Positions 52,771 to 61,288 of a stretch of DNA of 64,000 nucleotides are shown piece after piece. The translations under genes were made by a program, and so were the position numbers. The stretch is taken from assembly GCF_009828835.1 (NCBI RefSeq), contig NZ_WTTB01000003.1, positions 62,001-126,000 of the forward strand. Reading direction: 5' to 3'. Each line of letters starts with the position of its first letter. Position 1 is the stretch's first letter. The stretch is from Erysipelothrix urinaevulpis. Its GTDB lineage: Bacteria > Bacillota_I > Bacilli_A > Erysipelotrichales > Erysipelotrichaceae. Below the pieces are notes generated by a model, which was given only the letters and a program-made list of their open reading frames with translations, did no database searches and was not told where the DNA came from.

Positions 52771-53886
52771 TTATTCTCCTGATGTCTTTTCGTTGTTACC
52801 TGGTTTAATTAGATCAAGCAATTCTTCTTTTTTAACTTTTGACCCATACTCAATACCTAGTAAACCTGCTAATTGTTTTAACTCTGGAACAGTCATTTCT
52901 TCTAAAGGTTTGTCATCATAGTTAGAAGACGCAGCATTGAATGTTCTTGCTTCTGCACCACTCATTAGTTCATCTTCGATTTTAATTTTGAAGACTCCAT
53001 CCAAGCGTTCTGCAAAGAGTTCTAAAGCATCTACTGCCATAGTTTCATATGAGAAACGATCGTTTGTTGGATAGTGTGTCATTCCAATCATCCCTAGTTC
53101 ATCAGTTGTAAATGAAAAGGCTTTGTTCAATTCACCTGTAACTACTGCATAAGCAAGTACTAAATTATCAGGTGCAGTGGCATAAATAAACCCTGCGTCA
53201 ACATTTGTATTTGTAATTACCATTACGTTAGTAAATCCTGAAATGAAAGTCATACCGAATGCTGTTTGTGTAGTTACACTCGCTTTTCCAATATAATTTT
53301 CAACGTCAATAGGATTAACAAAAACTAACGTTTGTACTCCATCATCTTCAAATGCAGTTTGTACTGCTCCCCAAGCTGCCGCTAAAGCACCTTGAAGTCC
53401 TGGATTGTTTGCTTGTTTTACACCTGTTCCTGATTTTAAGTTATCAAACCAATCACTTCTAATTCTACGTTGAATATTTTTAACTAACTTTGAGTCTTGC
53501 TCAGATACCGCTTGATCAAATCCGTTTCGTTGAATTGACTCACCACTTACTAGTTTACGATACTTATGAAACTCTAATTCTTTAGTACCTGCAGGTTCAG
53601 TAGTGATTTTTGATAGTGGAATTACTTCGCCTTCACCAACAAGGTCATGCTTTACATCTTCTGTTGACTTATAAAACTTGATGATGCTTCCTACTGCCAT
53701 TGGTTGAATTCTTGTAACACCAAGTACCTCAATTAATTTTGTTAAGCTGCCATTGAATTGATTTACAAAATCAATTGATTGTGGTTTTGCAAAATCTGTT
53801 GAGATTGTTGTGTTCGCTTGAGCACCACTTGATCCTGTGTCCGGTGCATAATTTACTTTTAAAAACTTTGAATAAAATTTGTTCAT
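52771..53886 (-). CDS. Phage major capsid protein with C-terminal HeH/SAP-like domain
   Basis: The 371-residue protein has the HK97-fold capsid pattern (FVNQFNGSLTKLIEVLGVTR, EFHKYRKLVSGESIQRNGFD, TAFGMTFISGFTNVMVIT). Unusually, residues ~325-365 form a short helix-extension-helix module (LEEMTVPELKQLAGLLGIEY then KKEELLDLIKPG), a nucleic-acid- or protein-binding motif that may decorate the inside or outside of the shell. Confidence 0.9.
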   Translation of the reverse strand: MNKFYSKFLKVNYAPDTGSSGAQANTTISTDFAKPQSIDFVNQFNGSLTKLIEVLGVTRIQPMAVGSIIKFYKSTEDVKHDLVGEGEVIPLSKITTEPAGTKELEFHKYRKLVSGESIQRNGFDQAVSEQDSKLVKNIQRRIRSDWFDNLKSGTGVKQANNPGLQGALAAAWGAVQTAFEDDGVQTLVFVNPIDVENYIGKASVTTQTAFGMTFISGFTNVMVITNTNVDAGFIYATAPDNLVLAYAVVTGELNKAFSFTTDELGMIGMTHYPTNDRFSYETMAVDALELFAERLDGVFKIKIEDELMSGAEARTFNAASSNYDDKPLEEMTVPELKQLAGLLGIEYGSKVKKEELLDLIKPGNNEKTSGE

Positions 53887-53901
53887 AATAGTCTCCTTCT
53901 T

Positions 53902-54522
53902 TTATTTAAATAATTCTATATTGTCTGCGATAGCTTTCTGTCTTTCGACAGTGTTCTTAATTGCCAATATTTCTTCTTTAGTCATTCTTGTGTTTTTCGG
54001 TTTTGATGGTACACCAGGCTTAGTAATAACTTGTTTAATGCCTTCTTGTACTCGTGCATCTATTAACCCTTTTAATGTGTTAATGTTTGTCTGAGATGTC
54101 TCTAAATCATCACCTATAACAAAATCAAGAAATTCTTTTTCTAATCCTTCAGTCACTAACAAATTACCAACATCAACTCTAAGAATTTTTTTATTTAATT
54201 CTTGTTCCTTTTTCTCAAACGCTTTTTGCGCTGCTTTTCTTGCTTCTTCTTGACGTTGTTCTTCTGTAAGTGCTGCAACTCTTCGCTCTTCTTCCAAAGC
54301 TTCTTGTACTGCTTGACTAATTGACGCTTGTGCTTTGTTATTTGCATTGGCTGTTGCCGTTTGAACGGCTTTCGTTACCGCTCTATCTACATCAGCTTGT
54401 GTAAATGTCTGTGGCTTATCAGTTTCATCAGAGTTCGTATTTACATCGCCCTCTTCTGCACCTGAATTTGCTCCTTCAGCAAAAAATTGTAAATCTAGTG
54501 GAAATTTAAATAATTCTTTCAT
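53902..54522 (-). CDS. Phage capsid scaffolding protein, DUF4355 type
   Basis: The 206-residue protein begins MKELFKFPLDLQFFAEGANS, the typical opening of DUF4355 scaffold genes, followed by a long acidic coiled coil (QEALEEERRVAALTEEQRQE) and a helical C-terminus (TRMTKEEILAIKNTVERQKA). It immediately precedes the capsid gene. Confidence 0.88.
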   Translation of the reverse strand: MKELFKFPLDLQFFAEGANSGAEEGDVNTNSDETDKPQTFTQADVDRAVTKAVQTATANANNKAQASISQAVQEALEEERRVAALTEEQRQEEARKAAQKAFEKKEQELNKKILRVDVGNLLVTEGLEKEFLDFVIGDDLETSQTNINTLKGLIDARVQEGIKQVITKPGVPSKPKNTRMTKEEILAIKNTVERQKAIADNIELFK

Positions 54523-54607
54523 CGTGTCCTCCTATCTCCTTACGTGTTCTACCGTAAGTCCTTTATTTACTTGAAAGATAAACCTTTTAATGTCATGTTT
54601 AGGACAC

Positions 54608-54630
54608 AAAAAAAGACAGATTTATCTGCC
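54608..54630 (-). terminator. Hairpin terminator ahead of the scaffold gene
   Basis: A GGCAGAT/ATCTGTC stem (54615-54621, 54624-54630) is followed by seven T on the minus strand. It would stop a transcript before the scaffold gene. Confidence 0.7.
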
Positions 54631-54640
54631 TTAATTAGTA

Positions 54641-54685
54641 ATTACTCTAAACTACTCTAAACTACTCTAAATTACTCTAAATTAC
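54641..54685. repeat. Tandem 10-base repeats, 4.5 copies
   Basis: Units of A(C/T)TACTCTAA recur every ten bases at 54641, 54651, 54661, 54671, with a partial at 54681. One unit per helical turn suggests a protein-binding or bending element. Confidence 0.85.
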
Positions 54686-54741
54686 TTTTTTATCACTCCC
54701 TATTCCTTTACTTTTTATTTGTATTTTGTATAATTAAGTTC

Positions 54742-54784
54742 AAAGAGGCGAGCCTTGTCCATTAGGACAGGGTTTCGTCTCTTT
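54742..54784. ncRNA. Structured hairpin element in the phage head operon
   Basis: An outer stem AAAGAG/CTCTTT (54742-54747, 54779-54784), a middle CGA/TCG, and an inner eight-pair stem 54753-54760 with 54765-54772 enclose an ATTA loop. It could be a structured RNA or a processing/attenuation site; I cannot name a class. Confidence 0.6.
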
Positions 54785-54796
54785 TCATTTTGCATA

Positions 54797-54826
54797 TAAT
54801 AAAAGACGGATTGTTATGTCCGTCTT
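54797..54826 (-). terminator. Terminator after the 69-aa gene
   Basis: An AAGACGGA/TCCGTCTT stem (54803-54810, 54819-54826) is followed on the minus strand by TTTTATT and includes the stop of the 69-aa gene. Confidence 0.75.
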
Positions 54827-55034
54827 AATCAATTATCGTAATGTCTTTAATTTCGTTTTTGCTGATACTATAGAAATATGCAAGCCCTGTATCTTCGAGT
54901 GTTATGCTCTCGATTCCATCTTCATTACTATCTGCATCATCAATGTCAGAAATGAAACCTTTGATTTCGAGTCCTTCGAAAGTCTCTATTTTAACTTCAT
55001 GTTTTGCATAATCTTCTAAATTAATTTTTATCAT
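54825..55034 (-). CDS. Small acidic protein, candidate immunity partner of the MuF toxin
   Basis: The 69-residue protein (HEVKIETFEGLEIKGFISDI, GIESITLEDTGLAYFYSIS) is strongly acidic and beta-rich; the pattern resembles an Sm/LSM-like barrel. It starts two bases after the stop of the minor head protein that carries a toxin-like domain, and ends at a terminator. Phage MuF toxins are usually followed by a small immunity gene, so immunity is the leading guess; a simple structural role is the alternative. Confidence 0.65.
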   Translation of the reverse strand: MIKINLEDYAKHEVKIETFEGLEIKGFISDIDDADSNEDGIESITLEDTGLAYFYSISKNEIKDITIID

Positions 55035-55036
55035 AG

Positions 55037-56554
55037 CTACTTTCCTTTCTTTTTTATCCTTGGTTTAAACGGAACTATATGCGTCCTTTTCTTTGAATGA
55101 TGAATCTTAATCCATGTTGTGAAATCATCTGCTCTAAAGTCATATCCGATTATTCTTCCAGTATCGGTAATTTCTTGATGTGTTCTTCCCTTTGAATTTC
55201 TTATCACTGATCCAGTGCCTGCAAATTCGTCAAATAACAATTGGGCATCGACATCATCTAGCAAATAGCTCTTACCTTTTCCAGCAGACACCTTATTGTG
55301 TGGTTTTTGCTTATCTTCATTAATAAGCGAACTAAATTTGCCTTTTTTAATTCGCTCTTTAACAAAATAATTGTCAGATAAGCGCGACCATTCTTTACTA
55401 TCATTATACATCATACTTTGAAAACTTGAAACTTTTTTAGGCATTCTTCCTTTTCCTAATACGTTTTCAAACTTCTTATACTTTTTCTTATCAGAAGTTA
55501 GGTTTTTAACCTTCTTAACTTCGATATCATAAGCTTTCGGGCCCTTATCATGAGATTGCCTCTTCGATTCAATCCAATCATCATAAGATTTTGTTGTCTT
55601 TTCACGATTTCTTGTTATTGGATCACGATATACTCTGTAATTCTCTTCGAATTCTAAGTCAGGGATTGTTCCTGCTCTACAATTTGGATGCATTGGCGGA
55701 TAATTAACTCCGGGTTTCGCATCTTTAACTGCATGACGTGTTCCATCTAGTTCAGAGCAGATACTACTTGTACGATTATCCCGTACCGCTAGATACGTAT
55801 AATGAGTAACTCCTAAATCTTCATATGATTTCAATTCCGATTGATTCTCGAAATAATTCATTTCTGTTCGAACTAATGTTTCTGCTCTATATTTAGCAAC
55901 TTCGTATCTTTCTGATAAATCATTAATAATTTCATTCTTTGGCACTCCAGATAATAGTGATGAGTTAATAACTTTATCTATTTCATTTGTTAATCTTCCA
56001 GAGTTTTTCCAAACACGTTCAGAATAATTTTTATCGGCAACCCAACGTTTATTTAACATTGAATTTTTAGCACTTTCATTTAACTCTCTTGTTTTCCCTG
56101 ATAAATCATTAGTCAAGGACTTATATGTTTCGCCGATTGTCTTTTTATATCCTAATGTGGATATCGCCTTTTCATTCTCGGTAATGATTCGACGTTCATT
56201 CTCGAGTTGTAGTTTAATACTTTCTTGATTGTTAAGCCTTGAAAGATAGTTACCACGCAACCACTTCATATTCTCATTAGTATTTGCACCATTCTTTATT
56301 AAATCATCCTGTAACTCTCTTAAAAGAGCTTCTTTATCGTGTTGAGATAACAATTCTTTCAATTGATCCTTTGGCATCTTGATTGATTTTGAATAATTAT
56401 CTAAAATATTTTCAATTCTGCTTTCAACACGCTTCAGTGAGTCATCATATACATCACCGATATTAGAGATAGTTTGATTAGATACTCGCTCTGAATACGC
56501 TAAGCGTGCATCTTGGCGCTTACGCCAATAATCATAACTCTGCGCTGTCTTCAT
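55037..56554 (-). CDS. Phage minor head protein (MuF/SPP1 gp7 type) with C-terminal toxin-like domain
   Basis: The 505-residue protein has a MuF-like head-morphogenesis domain, whose hallmark block spans residues ~226-297 (LVRTEMNYFENQSELKSYED, SSICSELDGTRHAV, YPPMHPNCRAGTIP). Residues ~405-505 are an extra domain (KGKSYLLDDVDAQLLFDEFA, TDTGRIIGYDF, IHHSKKRTHIVPFKPR) that matches my memory of the Ntox50 polymorphic-toxin family, thought to be RNases. MuF proteins enter the virion and can be injected with DNA, so such fusions act as phage-delivered toxins. It follows the portal gene (overlap 23 bases) in the head operon. Confidence 0.85.
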   Translation of the reverse strand: MKTAQSYDYWRKRQDARLAYSERVSNQTISNIGDVYDDSLKRVESRIENILDNYSKSIKMPKDQLKELLSQHDKEALLRELQDDLIKNGANTNENMKWLRGNYLSRLNNQESIKLQLENERRIITENEKAISTLGYKKTIGETYKSLTNDLSGKTRELNESAKNSMLNKRWVADKNYSERVWKNSGRLTNEIDKVINSSLLSGVPKNEIINDLSERYEVAKYRAETLVRTEMNYFENQSELKSYEDLGVTHYTYLAVRDNRTSSICSELDGTRHAVKDAKPGVNYPPMHPNCRAGTIPDLEFEENYRVYRDPITRNREKTTKSYDDWIESKRQSHDKGPKAYDIEVKKVKNLTSDKKKYKKFENVLGKGRMPKKVSSFQSMMYNDSKEWSRLSDNYFVKERIKKGKFSSLINEDKQKPHNKVSAGKGKSYLLDDVDAQLLFDEFAGTGSVIRNSKGRTHQEITDTGRIIGYDFRADDFTTWIKIHHSKKRTHIVPFKPRIKKKGK

Positions 56555-57860
56555 CTTCGCCTACGCCATGGTCACCGAAGTTAGGGATGCCATACTTCTT
56601 ACGAGCTTCCTCTTCATCAGCATCCATTGCATCAAGGATATCTTGTGCATCCTTGACATCTGGTAGCCAACTAATTAGTGTTGCTCTATCAACTTTCCCC
56701 CAAAGCAATCCAATGATTTGAGCTACTTCTAATTTGTTTTGCGGCAAGTTATGTTTGAAAATAATATCCATTTGGGATGCGTCAACTAATGTATCCATTT
56801 TCTTCAACTTGTGTAAAACATTTGCATATATCTCAAAGCGTTCATCCATGCCGATTGACATGAACGTTTTTTTATTATCTATTGTTTGAATAAATGGAAT
56901 TAACTTTAATTGCAGCGCTACTCCTGAAGAGTTTCCCGCAAACTTTTCATCACTTAAGTTAGGTGTCATTGTTACCGTATAAATATCTTCTACAATTGAC
57001 TTCTTCAATATTTCAATTGATGCCTCATCCATTGGCTTAATTAAATATTCACCTCGTGCACCATCAGGAAGCATTAGAACTCGATTCGTTTGTAAGGCTT
57101 CCATATCCTCATCATCCACTGTTGCGCCATAGAGTGCTAATATTGCAGCAACTAACTGCTCTTTATCATTGACTCGATCTGACTGCAGCATGTTTAATGC
57201 ATCATTTAGAGAGATTGCCTGCTCAAAGTCACCTTGGTGTTCCTCGTTATTTACATACTCAATCATAGGTATACGTCCGAACAAGTGTGGACCCGAACGC
57301 TCTTTATCAAGTGTTAGTACTTTGTCTTCATTTAGTATATAAATATTGATTTCAGTATCATCAACGATTGTCCACTCTTCAACTTTGGTTTCTTCATCGG
57401 TGGACCAGAAGACTCCATATTCTTTATTTTCTTCGATAGAATTATCATACTTAATATATGAAGTTCTAGGATCTAACAATACAGATATAACATTTAATTC
57501 TTTATTTACTTCTTTAATGTAAATATATTCATATGACTTTCCAAATATTCCTACTTTTTTACCATTTGATAAGTCAAGTCGTTCAATGGTTTGCTTGTTA
57601 AATTCATCAAGGATAGGAGTTATATCTAAATCTTCCGCAACTTGATACTGCACTGGTTGGTTAAAAAGTGCTCCTGCATTTATATCAACAATTCGTTTGC
57701 AATGATTAACAACAATCTTATGATTGGATAAATCAGGATCCTTCTTTCGTTCCAAAATCTTATGATTACCTCGATAGTATGTTTCTTTTTTATCAAGGTC
57801 CGCCAATTCCGTTTTCTTACTCTTACGAATAAAAGCAATTCTTTCTTGGGTTAGTTCCAT
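56532..57860 (-). CDS. Phage portal protein, SPP1 gp6 type
   Basis: The 442-residue protein forms the ring through which DNA enters the capsid. LDKKETYYRGNHKIL at the N-terminus, NHCKRIVDINAGALFNQPVQ and the acidic C-terminus (GVGEDEDSAEL) are typical of SPP1-type portals. It overlaps the minor head gene by 23 bases and follows terL by one base. Confidence 0.93.
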   Translation of the reverse strand: MELTQERIAFIRKSKKTELADLDKKETYYRGNHKILERKKDPDLSNHKIVVNHCKRIVDINAGALFNQPVQYQVAEDLDITPILDEFNKQTIERLDLSNGKKVGIFGKSYEYIYIKEVNKELNVISVLLDPRTSYIKYDNSIEENKEYGVFWSTDEETKVEEWTIVDDTEINIYILNEDKVLTLDKERSGPHLFGRIPMIEYVNNEEHQGDFEQAISLNDALNMLQSDRVNDKEQLVAAILALYGATVDDEDMEALQTNRVLMLPDGARGEYLIKPMDEASIEILKKSIVEDIYTVTMTPNLSDEKFAGNSSGVALQLKLIPFIQTIDNKKTFMSIGMDERFEIYANVLHKLKKMDTLVDASQMDIIFKHNLPQNKLEVAQIIGLLWGKVDRATLISWLPDVKDAQDILDAMDADEEEARKKYGIPNFGDHGVGEDEDSAEL

Positions 57861-57861
57861 T

Positions 57862-59106
57862 TTAATACAACCCCTTTCTAACTTTTACTTTTCTTTCCGT
57901 CATATCATTTTCTAGTGCGTATCTTAATGCATCGATACCGTGGTTGTTTTTATCAACAGGTATAGGCAATACATTTCCTTGCTTATCTTCTTTGAACTTG
58001 TACGTGCTCAACTCGTTAATAATATTTTGACAACTTGGGTGAACTATTATTTCAAGACCTTGCAAATACTTAATTCCGAATTCTATTGAGCCCGGTCCTT
58101 TTTTAGCACCCCTCGTGTTTATTTTTAAACTTTTAAATTGATCAACTGACTTAGGCTCTGAACTATCTGCAGTTAATAAACTTGATTTAACGATTGGTCT
58201 TATTAAGTCAGCTGCTTCATCATTTGATAATCCGATTGCCTGTATGTCATCACATATGTACAAACGTTTCTTTTTCAATTGATCAACAGATGCTCGAACA
58301 TAAGCGAATGGGTCATCACTAAATCCCCAGTCAGCTCCATGTCTATATTGAGCAAACATTTCCTTGTCAAATTCTTCAACTTTCCAATTCTTAAAGATAA
58401 CCGCACCAAGCACTCCCCAATTACCTAATGTATAGACTTCATAGTAGTAAGGGTCTGTTTCATTCTCCATGCCTTCAATATCATCTTCTGCTAAGAAAAA
58501 GTTATCTTTATATGTTGTTTTCAAAATTGAAACATCATTTTTTTCTACATATTGTTTGTCGTCTTGCCATAATCCATTAAAGTATTCAGTATACAACCAC
58601 GACGTTTTTAAAACTGGGTTATAAGAAAAGGTCATCCGCTTTTTATGCTGCGAACGACCCCTAAGTCTTTTTTCCAATTGTTTAATTGCTGATAAATTGC
58701 ACTCCGTTGCTTCTTCTACCCATATATCAGTGAGAACTCCTTTGATAGGTGTAATTGATTTAACTTTCTCTGGATCATCAAGACCAGTAAATAGTATTTG
58801 AGATTTATTCAAATTACATGTTATTACGAAGTCGCTTTTATTAATGTCAAAATAATCGGCAACTTGAAAGTTATTAATTGCCTTTACAATTTCATTGAAT
58901 ACTGAGCGCTTAATTGTATTAGCAACGTTTCTACATATCAGATAGTTGCGACCTTCTAGAACATCTAAAACAGTTCTTTGTGCCAAACTATATGATTTGC
59001 CACTGGATGAACCTCCGAAGTAATGTTGCTTTCTATTTTGGTTTTCCATCATGTGCTCCAGGTAAATAGGATTAAAGCATTTCTCACTTATATTTAACTC
59101 AATCAT
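57862..59106 (-). CDS. Phage terminase large subunit
   Basis: The 414-residue packaging motor has a Walker A-like FGGSSSGKSYSLAQRT, a Walker B region VLTDIWVEEATEC with catalytic Glu, and nuclease-domain residues (HGADWGFSDDPFAYVRASVD, KNNHGIDALRYALEN). It is of the PBSX/TerL type. Its start overlaps terS by eight bases. Confidence 0.95.
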   Translation of the reverse strand: MIELNISEKCFNPIYLEHMMENQNRKQHYFGGSSSGKSYSLAQRTVLDVLEGRNYLICRNVANTIKRSVFNEIVKAINNFQVADYFDINKSDFVITCNLNKSQILFTGLDDPEKVKSITPIKGVLTDIWVEEATECNLSAIKQLEKRLRGRSQHKKRMTFSYNPVLKTSWLYTEYFNGLWQDDKQYVEKNDVSILKTTYKDNFFLAEDDIEGMENETDPYYYEVYTLGNWGVLGAVIFKNWKVEEFDKEMFAQYRHGADWGFSDDPFAYVRASVDQLKKKRLYICDDIQAIGLSNDEAADLIRPIVKSSLLTADSSEPKSVDQFKSLKINTRGAKKGPGSIEFGIKYLQGLEIIVHPSCQNIINELSTYKFKEDKQGNVLPIPVDKNNHGIDALRYALENDMTERKVKVRKGLY

Positions 59107-59584
59107 CTTTATCAGGAACTATATTGATTTTTATTGTTCCATCCATTCCTCCTGAAACTTCTACATCCTGTTTATCTCGCCAGTCTGAAGGTTTTCGATT
59201 CTTTAACCAGAAGATTGCTGCAGTTGTATCCGGTGGACGTTTCTTGTTAACAGTTACTGTTTCAACATATTCTTCAGTATGTTTTTTATTACCAACATAA
59301 AACTCTCTTTTAAGCTTTATTGGTACTTCTTCTTGCCACTCAAAACCTAACGCATTCTCATAAAGAGCGTTCTCGACCTTTCGGTCAGCTGGTTCTTTTC
59401 CTAATCGAAGTGCTTCTTCAATCTCTGGCCACTTCTTAATCCAATCATAAAGTGTCTTCGGATTGATGCCGATGTTCTTTGCAATATCTTCGTTAGTTAG
59501 ACCGTCACGAGCCCAACCCTGGATACGCAAAAGCCCTGACTCTGTGAGCCAAGGCTTTAATTTATATGATACTTTTCTTGTCAC
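59099..59584 (-). CDS. Phage terminase small subunit
   Basis: The 161-residue DNA-recognition subunit has an N-terminal helix-turn-helix (IQGWARDGLTNEDIAKNIGI, NPKTLYDWIKKWPEIEEAL) and the conserved TTAAIFWLKNRKPSDWRDKQ. It is immediately followed by terL. Confidence 0.93.
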   Translation of the reverse strand: MTRKVSYKLKPWLTESGLLRIQGWARDGLTNEDIAKNIGINPKTLYDWIKKWPEIEEALRLGKEPADRKVENALYENALGFEWQEEVPIKLKREFYVGNKKHTEEYVETVTVNKKRPPDTTAAIFWLKNRKPSDWRDKQDVEVSGGMDGTIKINIVPDKDD

Positions 59585-59604
59585 TTGTCAGGACCCTCCT
59601 TTAC

Positions 59605-59859
59605 TTATTTTGATAATATATATAATAAATCTCGATTTTTAGTGCGACCCAATCCTTCGTCACTAATACTTTGATAGTGTCGTTTTATGCCCTTATGTTC
59701 TAACCAGGCATCTACTTCTTCTAATCCCTTTTCAGGCAGGGGATCATCCCAGTTTTTTATGACTATAGTATTATAATCGACTTCAAATTCGTACTTTGAT
59801 TTGTTTAGTAAATCCTCGAGTTCTGATATTTCTTCTTTTGATAAAATTCTCTTGCTCAT
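59605..59859 (-). CDS. Small hypothetical phage protein, 84 aa
   Basis: The acidic 84-residue product (ISKEEISELEDLLNKS-like start, DAWLEHKGIKRHYQSI) has no recognised family. It lies just upstream of terS on the same strand and probably belongs to the packaging operon. Confidence 0.6.
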   Translation of the reverse strand: MSKRILSKEEISELEDLLNKSKYEFEVDYNTIVIKNWDDPLPEKGLEEVDAWLEHKGIKRHYQSISDEGLGRTKNRDLLYILSK

Positions 59860-59888
59860 TTCTAGTCCCCCTTATATATTAATTTTAT

Positions 59889-59923
59889 CATATCAAAACC
59901 CCACCAGAAAATCTAGCGGGGTT
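59889..59923 (-). terminator. Terminator of the 233-aa gene
   Basis: An AACCCC/GGGGTT stem (59897-59902, 59918-59923) with a further internal pairing of CTAGA/TCTGG is followed by TTTTGATAT on the minus strand. It separates the 233-aa gene from the packaging genes. Confidence 0.7.
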
Positions 59924-60027
59924 AAGAATCGTATAACAAAGGGGAATTAAGACCAAGCATTAGTCCTTGTTGGCTTAAATGCCACATTAACATCTTCTCA
60001 CATAAAACAGGGTCCCGAGGGTCAAAG

Positions 60028-60729
60028 TTATTTATCCAGGTCTTTTATTCTTTCAGTTAGAATTATATTTATCAATTCACTCAATTCCTTAGATGCATTT
60101 ATTTCATTCATATGATATTGTCGAATTTTTTTAAATTTATCGCAATATGAACTATCTTCAGCGGGTATATTAAATATTGCAGTTATTAGTTCAAAATATT
60201 GTTTAACTTTATCATCTAACTCAACTTCTTTTGCTTTTTCAAAATTTATAAATAACCTAATCGAATTATAATTGACGACTAACGAGGAATAACTCTCATT
60301 TTTCGATCGGTTAATAATATTAGCTTCTTCTGTAATATTATCCAATACATTTCTTAAATCAACAGATGATGAGTGATCCCAATTAAAATTATCTACTCTC
60401 TCCATTATTAAAGATTTTTGATTTTGTATTTTCTCTTGATAATCTATAGTACTATAAGTGAAATCGATGAGATTGTTGCTTTCAAAAAGTATATCCATGT
60501 ATGTAGAAACAAGTTTATCATTTTTATTTCTGGTTACTTCATATTGATAACGTAATCTTTCAATCGAATTTTGGTTTTCTATAGTCTTTTCTATTCTAGA
60601 TAACTCTGATTTTATTGTTTTAATTGCGACAAAAATTGGTACACACGCAACTATTAATGGAACAATAATATTAACTAACATGTTATAAAAACTAGGATAA
60701 ACCTCAATTGTTTCTTTAATTATTTGCAT
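60028..60729 (-). CDS. Membrane-anchored coiled-coil protein, candidate moron
   Basis: The 233-residue product has one helix (residues ~17-37) and a long charged, coiled-coil cytoplasmic part (ELSRIEKTIENQNSIERLRY). I recognise no family. It lies alone between terminators (60776-60796 upstream, 59889-59923 downstream), a classic moron position between the late activator and terS, and may protect the lysogen from other phages. That role is inferred from position only. Confidence 0.6.
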   Translation of the reverse strand: MQIIKETIEVYPSFYNMLVNIIVPLIVACVPIFVAIKTIKSELSRIEKTIENQNSIERLRYQYEVTRNKNDKLVSTYMDILFESNNLIDFTYSTIDYQEKIQNQKSLIMERVDNFNWDHSSSVDLRNVLDNITEEANIINRSKNESYSSLVVNYNSIRLFINFEKAKEVELDDKVKQYFELITAIFNIPAEDSSYCDKFKKIRQYHMNEINASKELSELINIILTERIKDLDK

Positions 60730-60775
60730 TTTTCCTCCCCTTTTTTTTGTTTATATTTACTCCAATCATAGCAAA

Positions 60776-60796
60776 ACCTACCCGTTTTGGGTAGGT
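60776..60796 (-). terminator. Hairpin after the late regulator gene
   Basis: An ACCTACCC/GGGTAGGT perfect stem (60776-60783, 60789-60796) is followed on the minus strand by TTTTGC. It overlaps the stop of the ArpU-type gene. Confidence 0.6.
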
Positions 60797-61206
60797 CAGT
60801 ATTTCTTCATTATTAAATCTATTCTTCGTTTCATTGTCTTCTCCGAACAATAAAACCTAGTTGCCACTTTCTCAATGTTGATATTCTTGATATAAACATC
60901 TGTAACAATAATTCGATCATCTTTGCTTAAATCATCAAGAAACTTCTTTGTTCTATCCGTTCTGTAACGCACCGCAGCTAGGTCATATTGATTACGCTGA
61001 AGCTTGTCTCGTAAGTCATTGTTTCGTTCAGCAGGAGTCAAGCTACTACTGCCTGGTTCATAAACAGCAGCAGTTGACTTCATGCCCTCAAGCAATGTTT
61101 CAAGTTCGATTATCTTGTTCTCAAACCCATGACAGACGTTAAGCAGGTACATATAATTTCTTAGTTCAGACTTTGCATAATTAATGTGATCTCTTTCATT
61201 CATCAT
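60796..61206 (-). CDS. Phage late transcription regulator, ArpU/RinA type
   Basis: The ~136-residue protein is helical, ending in a sigma-like region (SKDDRIIVTDVYIKNINIEK, VATRFYCSEKTMKRRIDLIM) typical of ArpU/RinA late activators. I start at ATG 61206 because GGGAG lies five bases upstream; the frame is open to 61221. It precedes the packaging and structural genes that such proteins activate. Confidence 0.82.
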   Translation of the reverse strand: MMNERDHINYAKSELRNYMYLLNVCHGFENKIIELETLLEGMKSTAAVYEPGSSSLTPAERNNDLRDKLQRNQYDLAAVRYRTDRTKKFLDDLSKDDRIIVTDVYIKNINIEKVATRFYCSEKTMKRRIDLIMKKY

Positions 61207-61288
61207 ATCGACTCCCAACAATCACTATGGCCATAATCATAATTCCAACTATAGACCCAACAACCATTCCAGCAATAAACTTAATCAA
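61196..61288 (-). CDS. Very small membrane protein, DUF3789 type
   Basis: A 30-codon gene with a TTG start encodes LIKFIAGMVVGSIVGIMIMA then IVIVGSRYDE, one hydrophobic helix. This matches the small phage-encoded DUF3789 proteins (I-K-F-I-x-G-x-x-x-G). It overlaps the preceding gene's stop and the start of the ArpU-type gene; AGGTG lies upstream of the TTG. Function unknown. Confidence 0.65.
   Translation of the reverse strand: MIKFIAGMVVGSIVGIMIMAIVIVGSRYDE

Larger units (their letters stand above)
54523..54824. other. Non-coding stretch within the head operon
   Basis: These 302 bases hold a hairpin terminator-like stem GGCAGAT/ATCTGTC (54615-54630), a run of 10-base repeats (54641-54685), a large paired element (54742-54784) and the terminator of the upstream gene. 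A promoter for the scaffold-capsid genes must lie here if those terminators work. I see no coding sequence. Confidence 0.65.
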
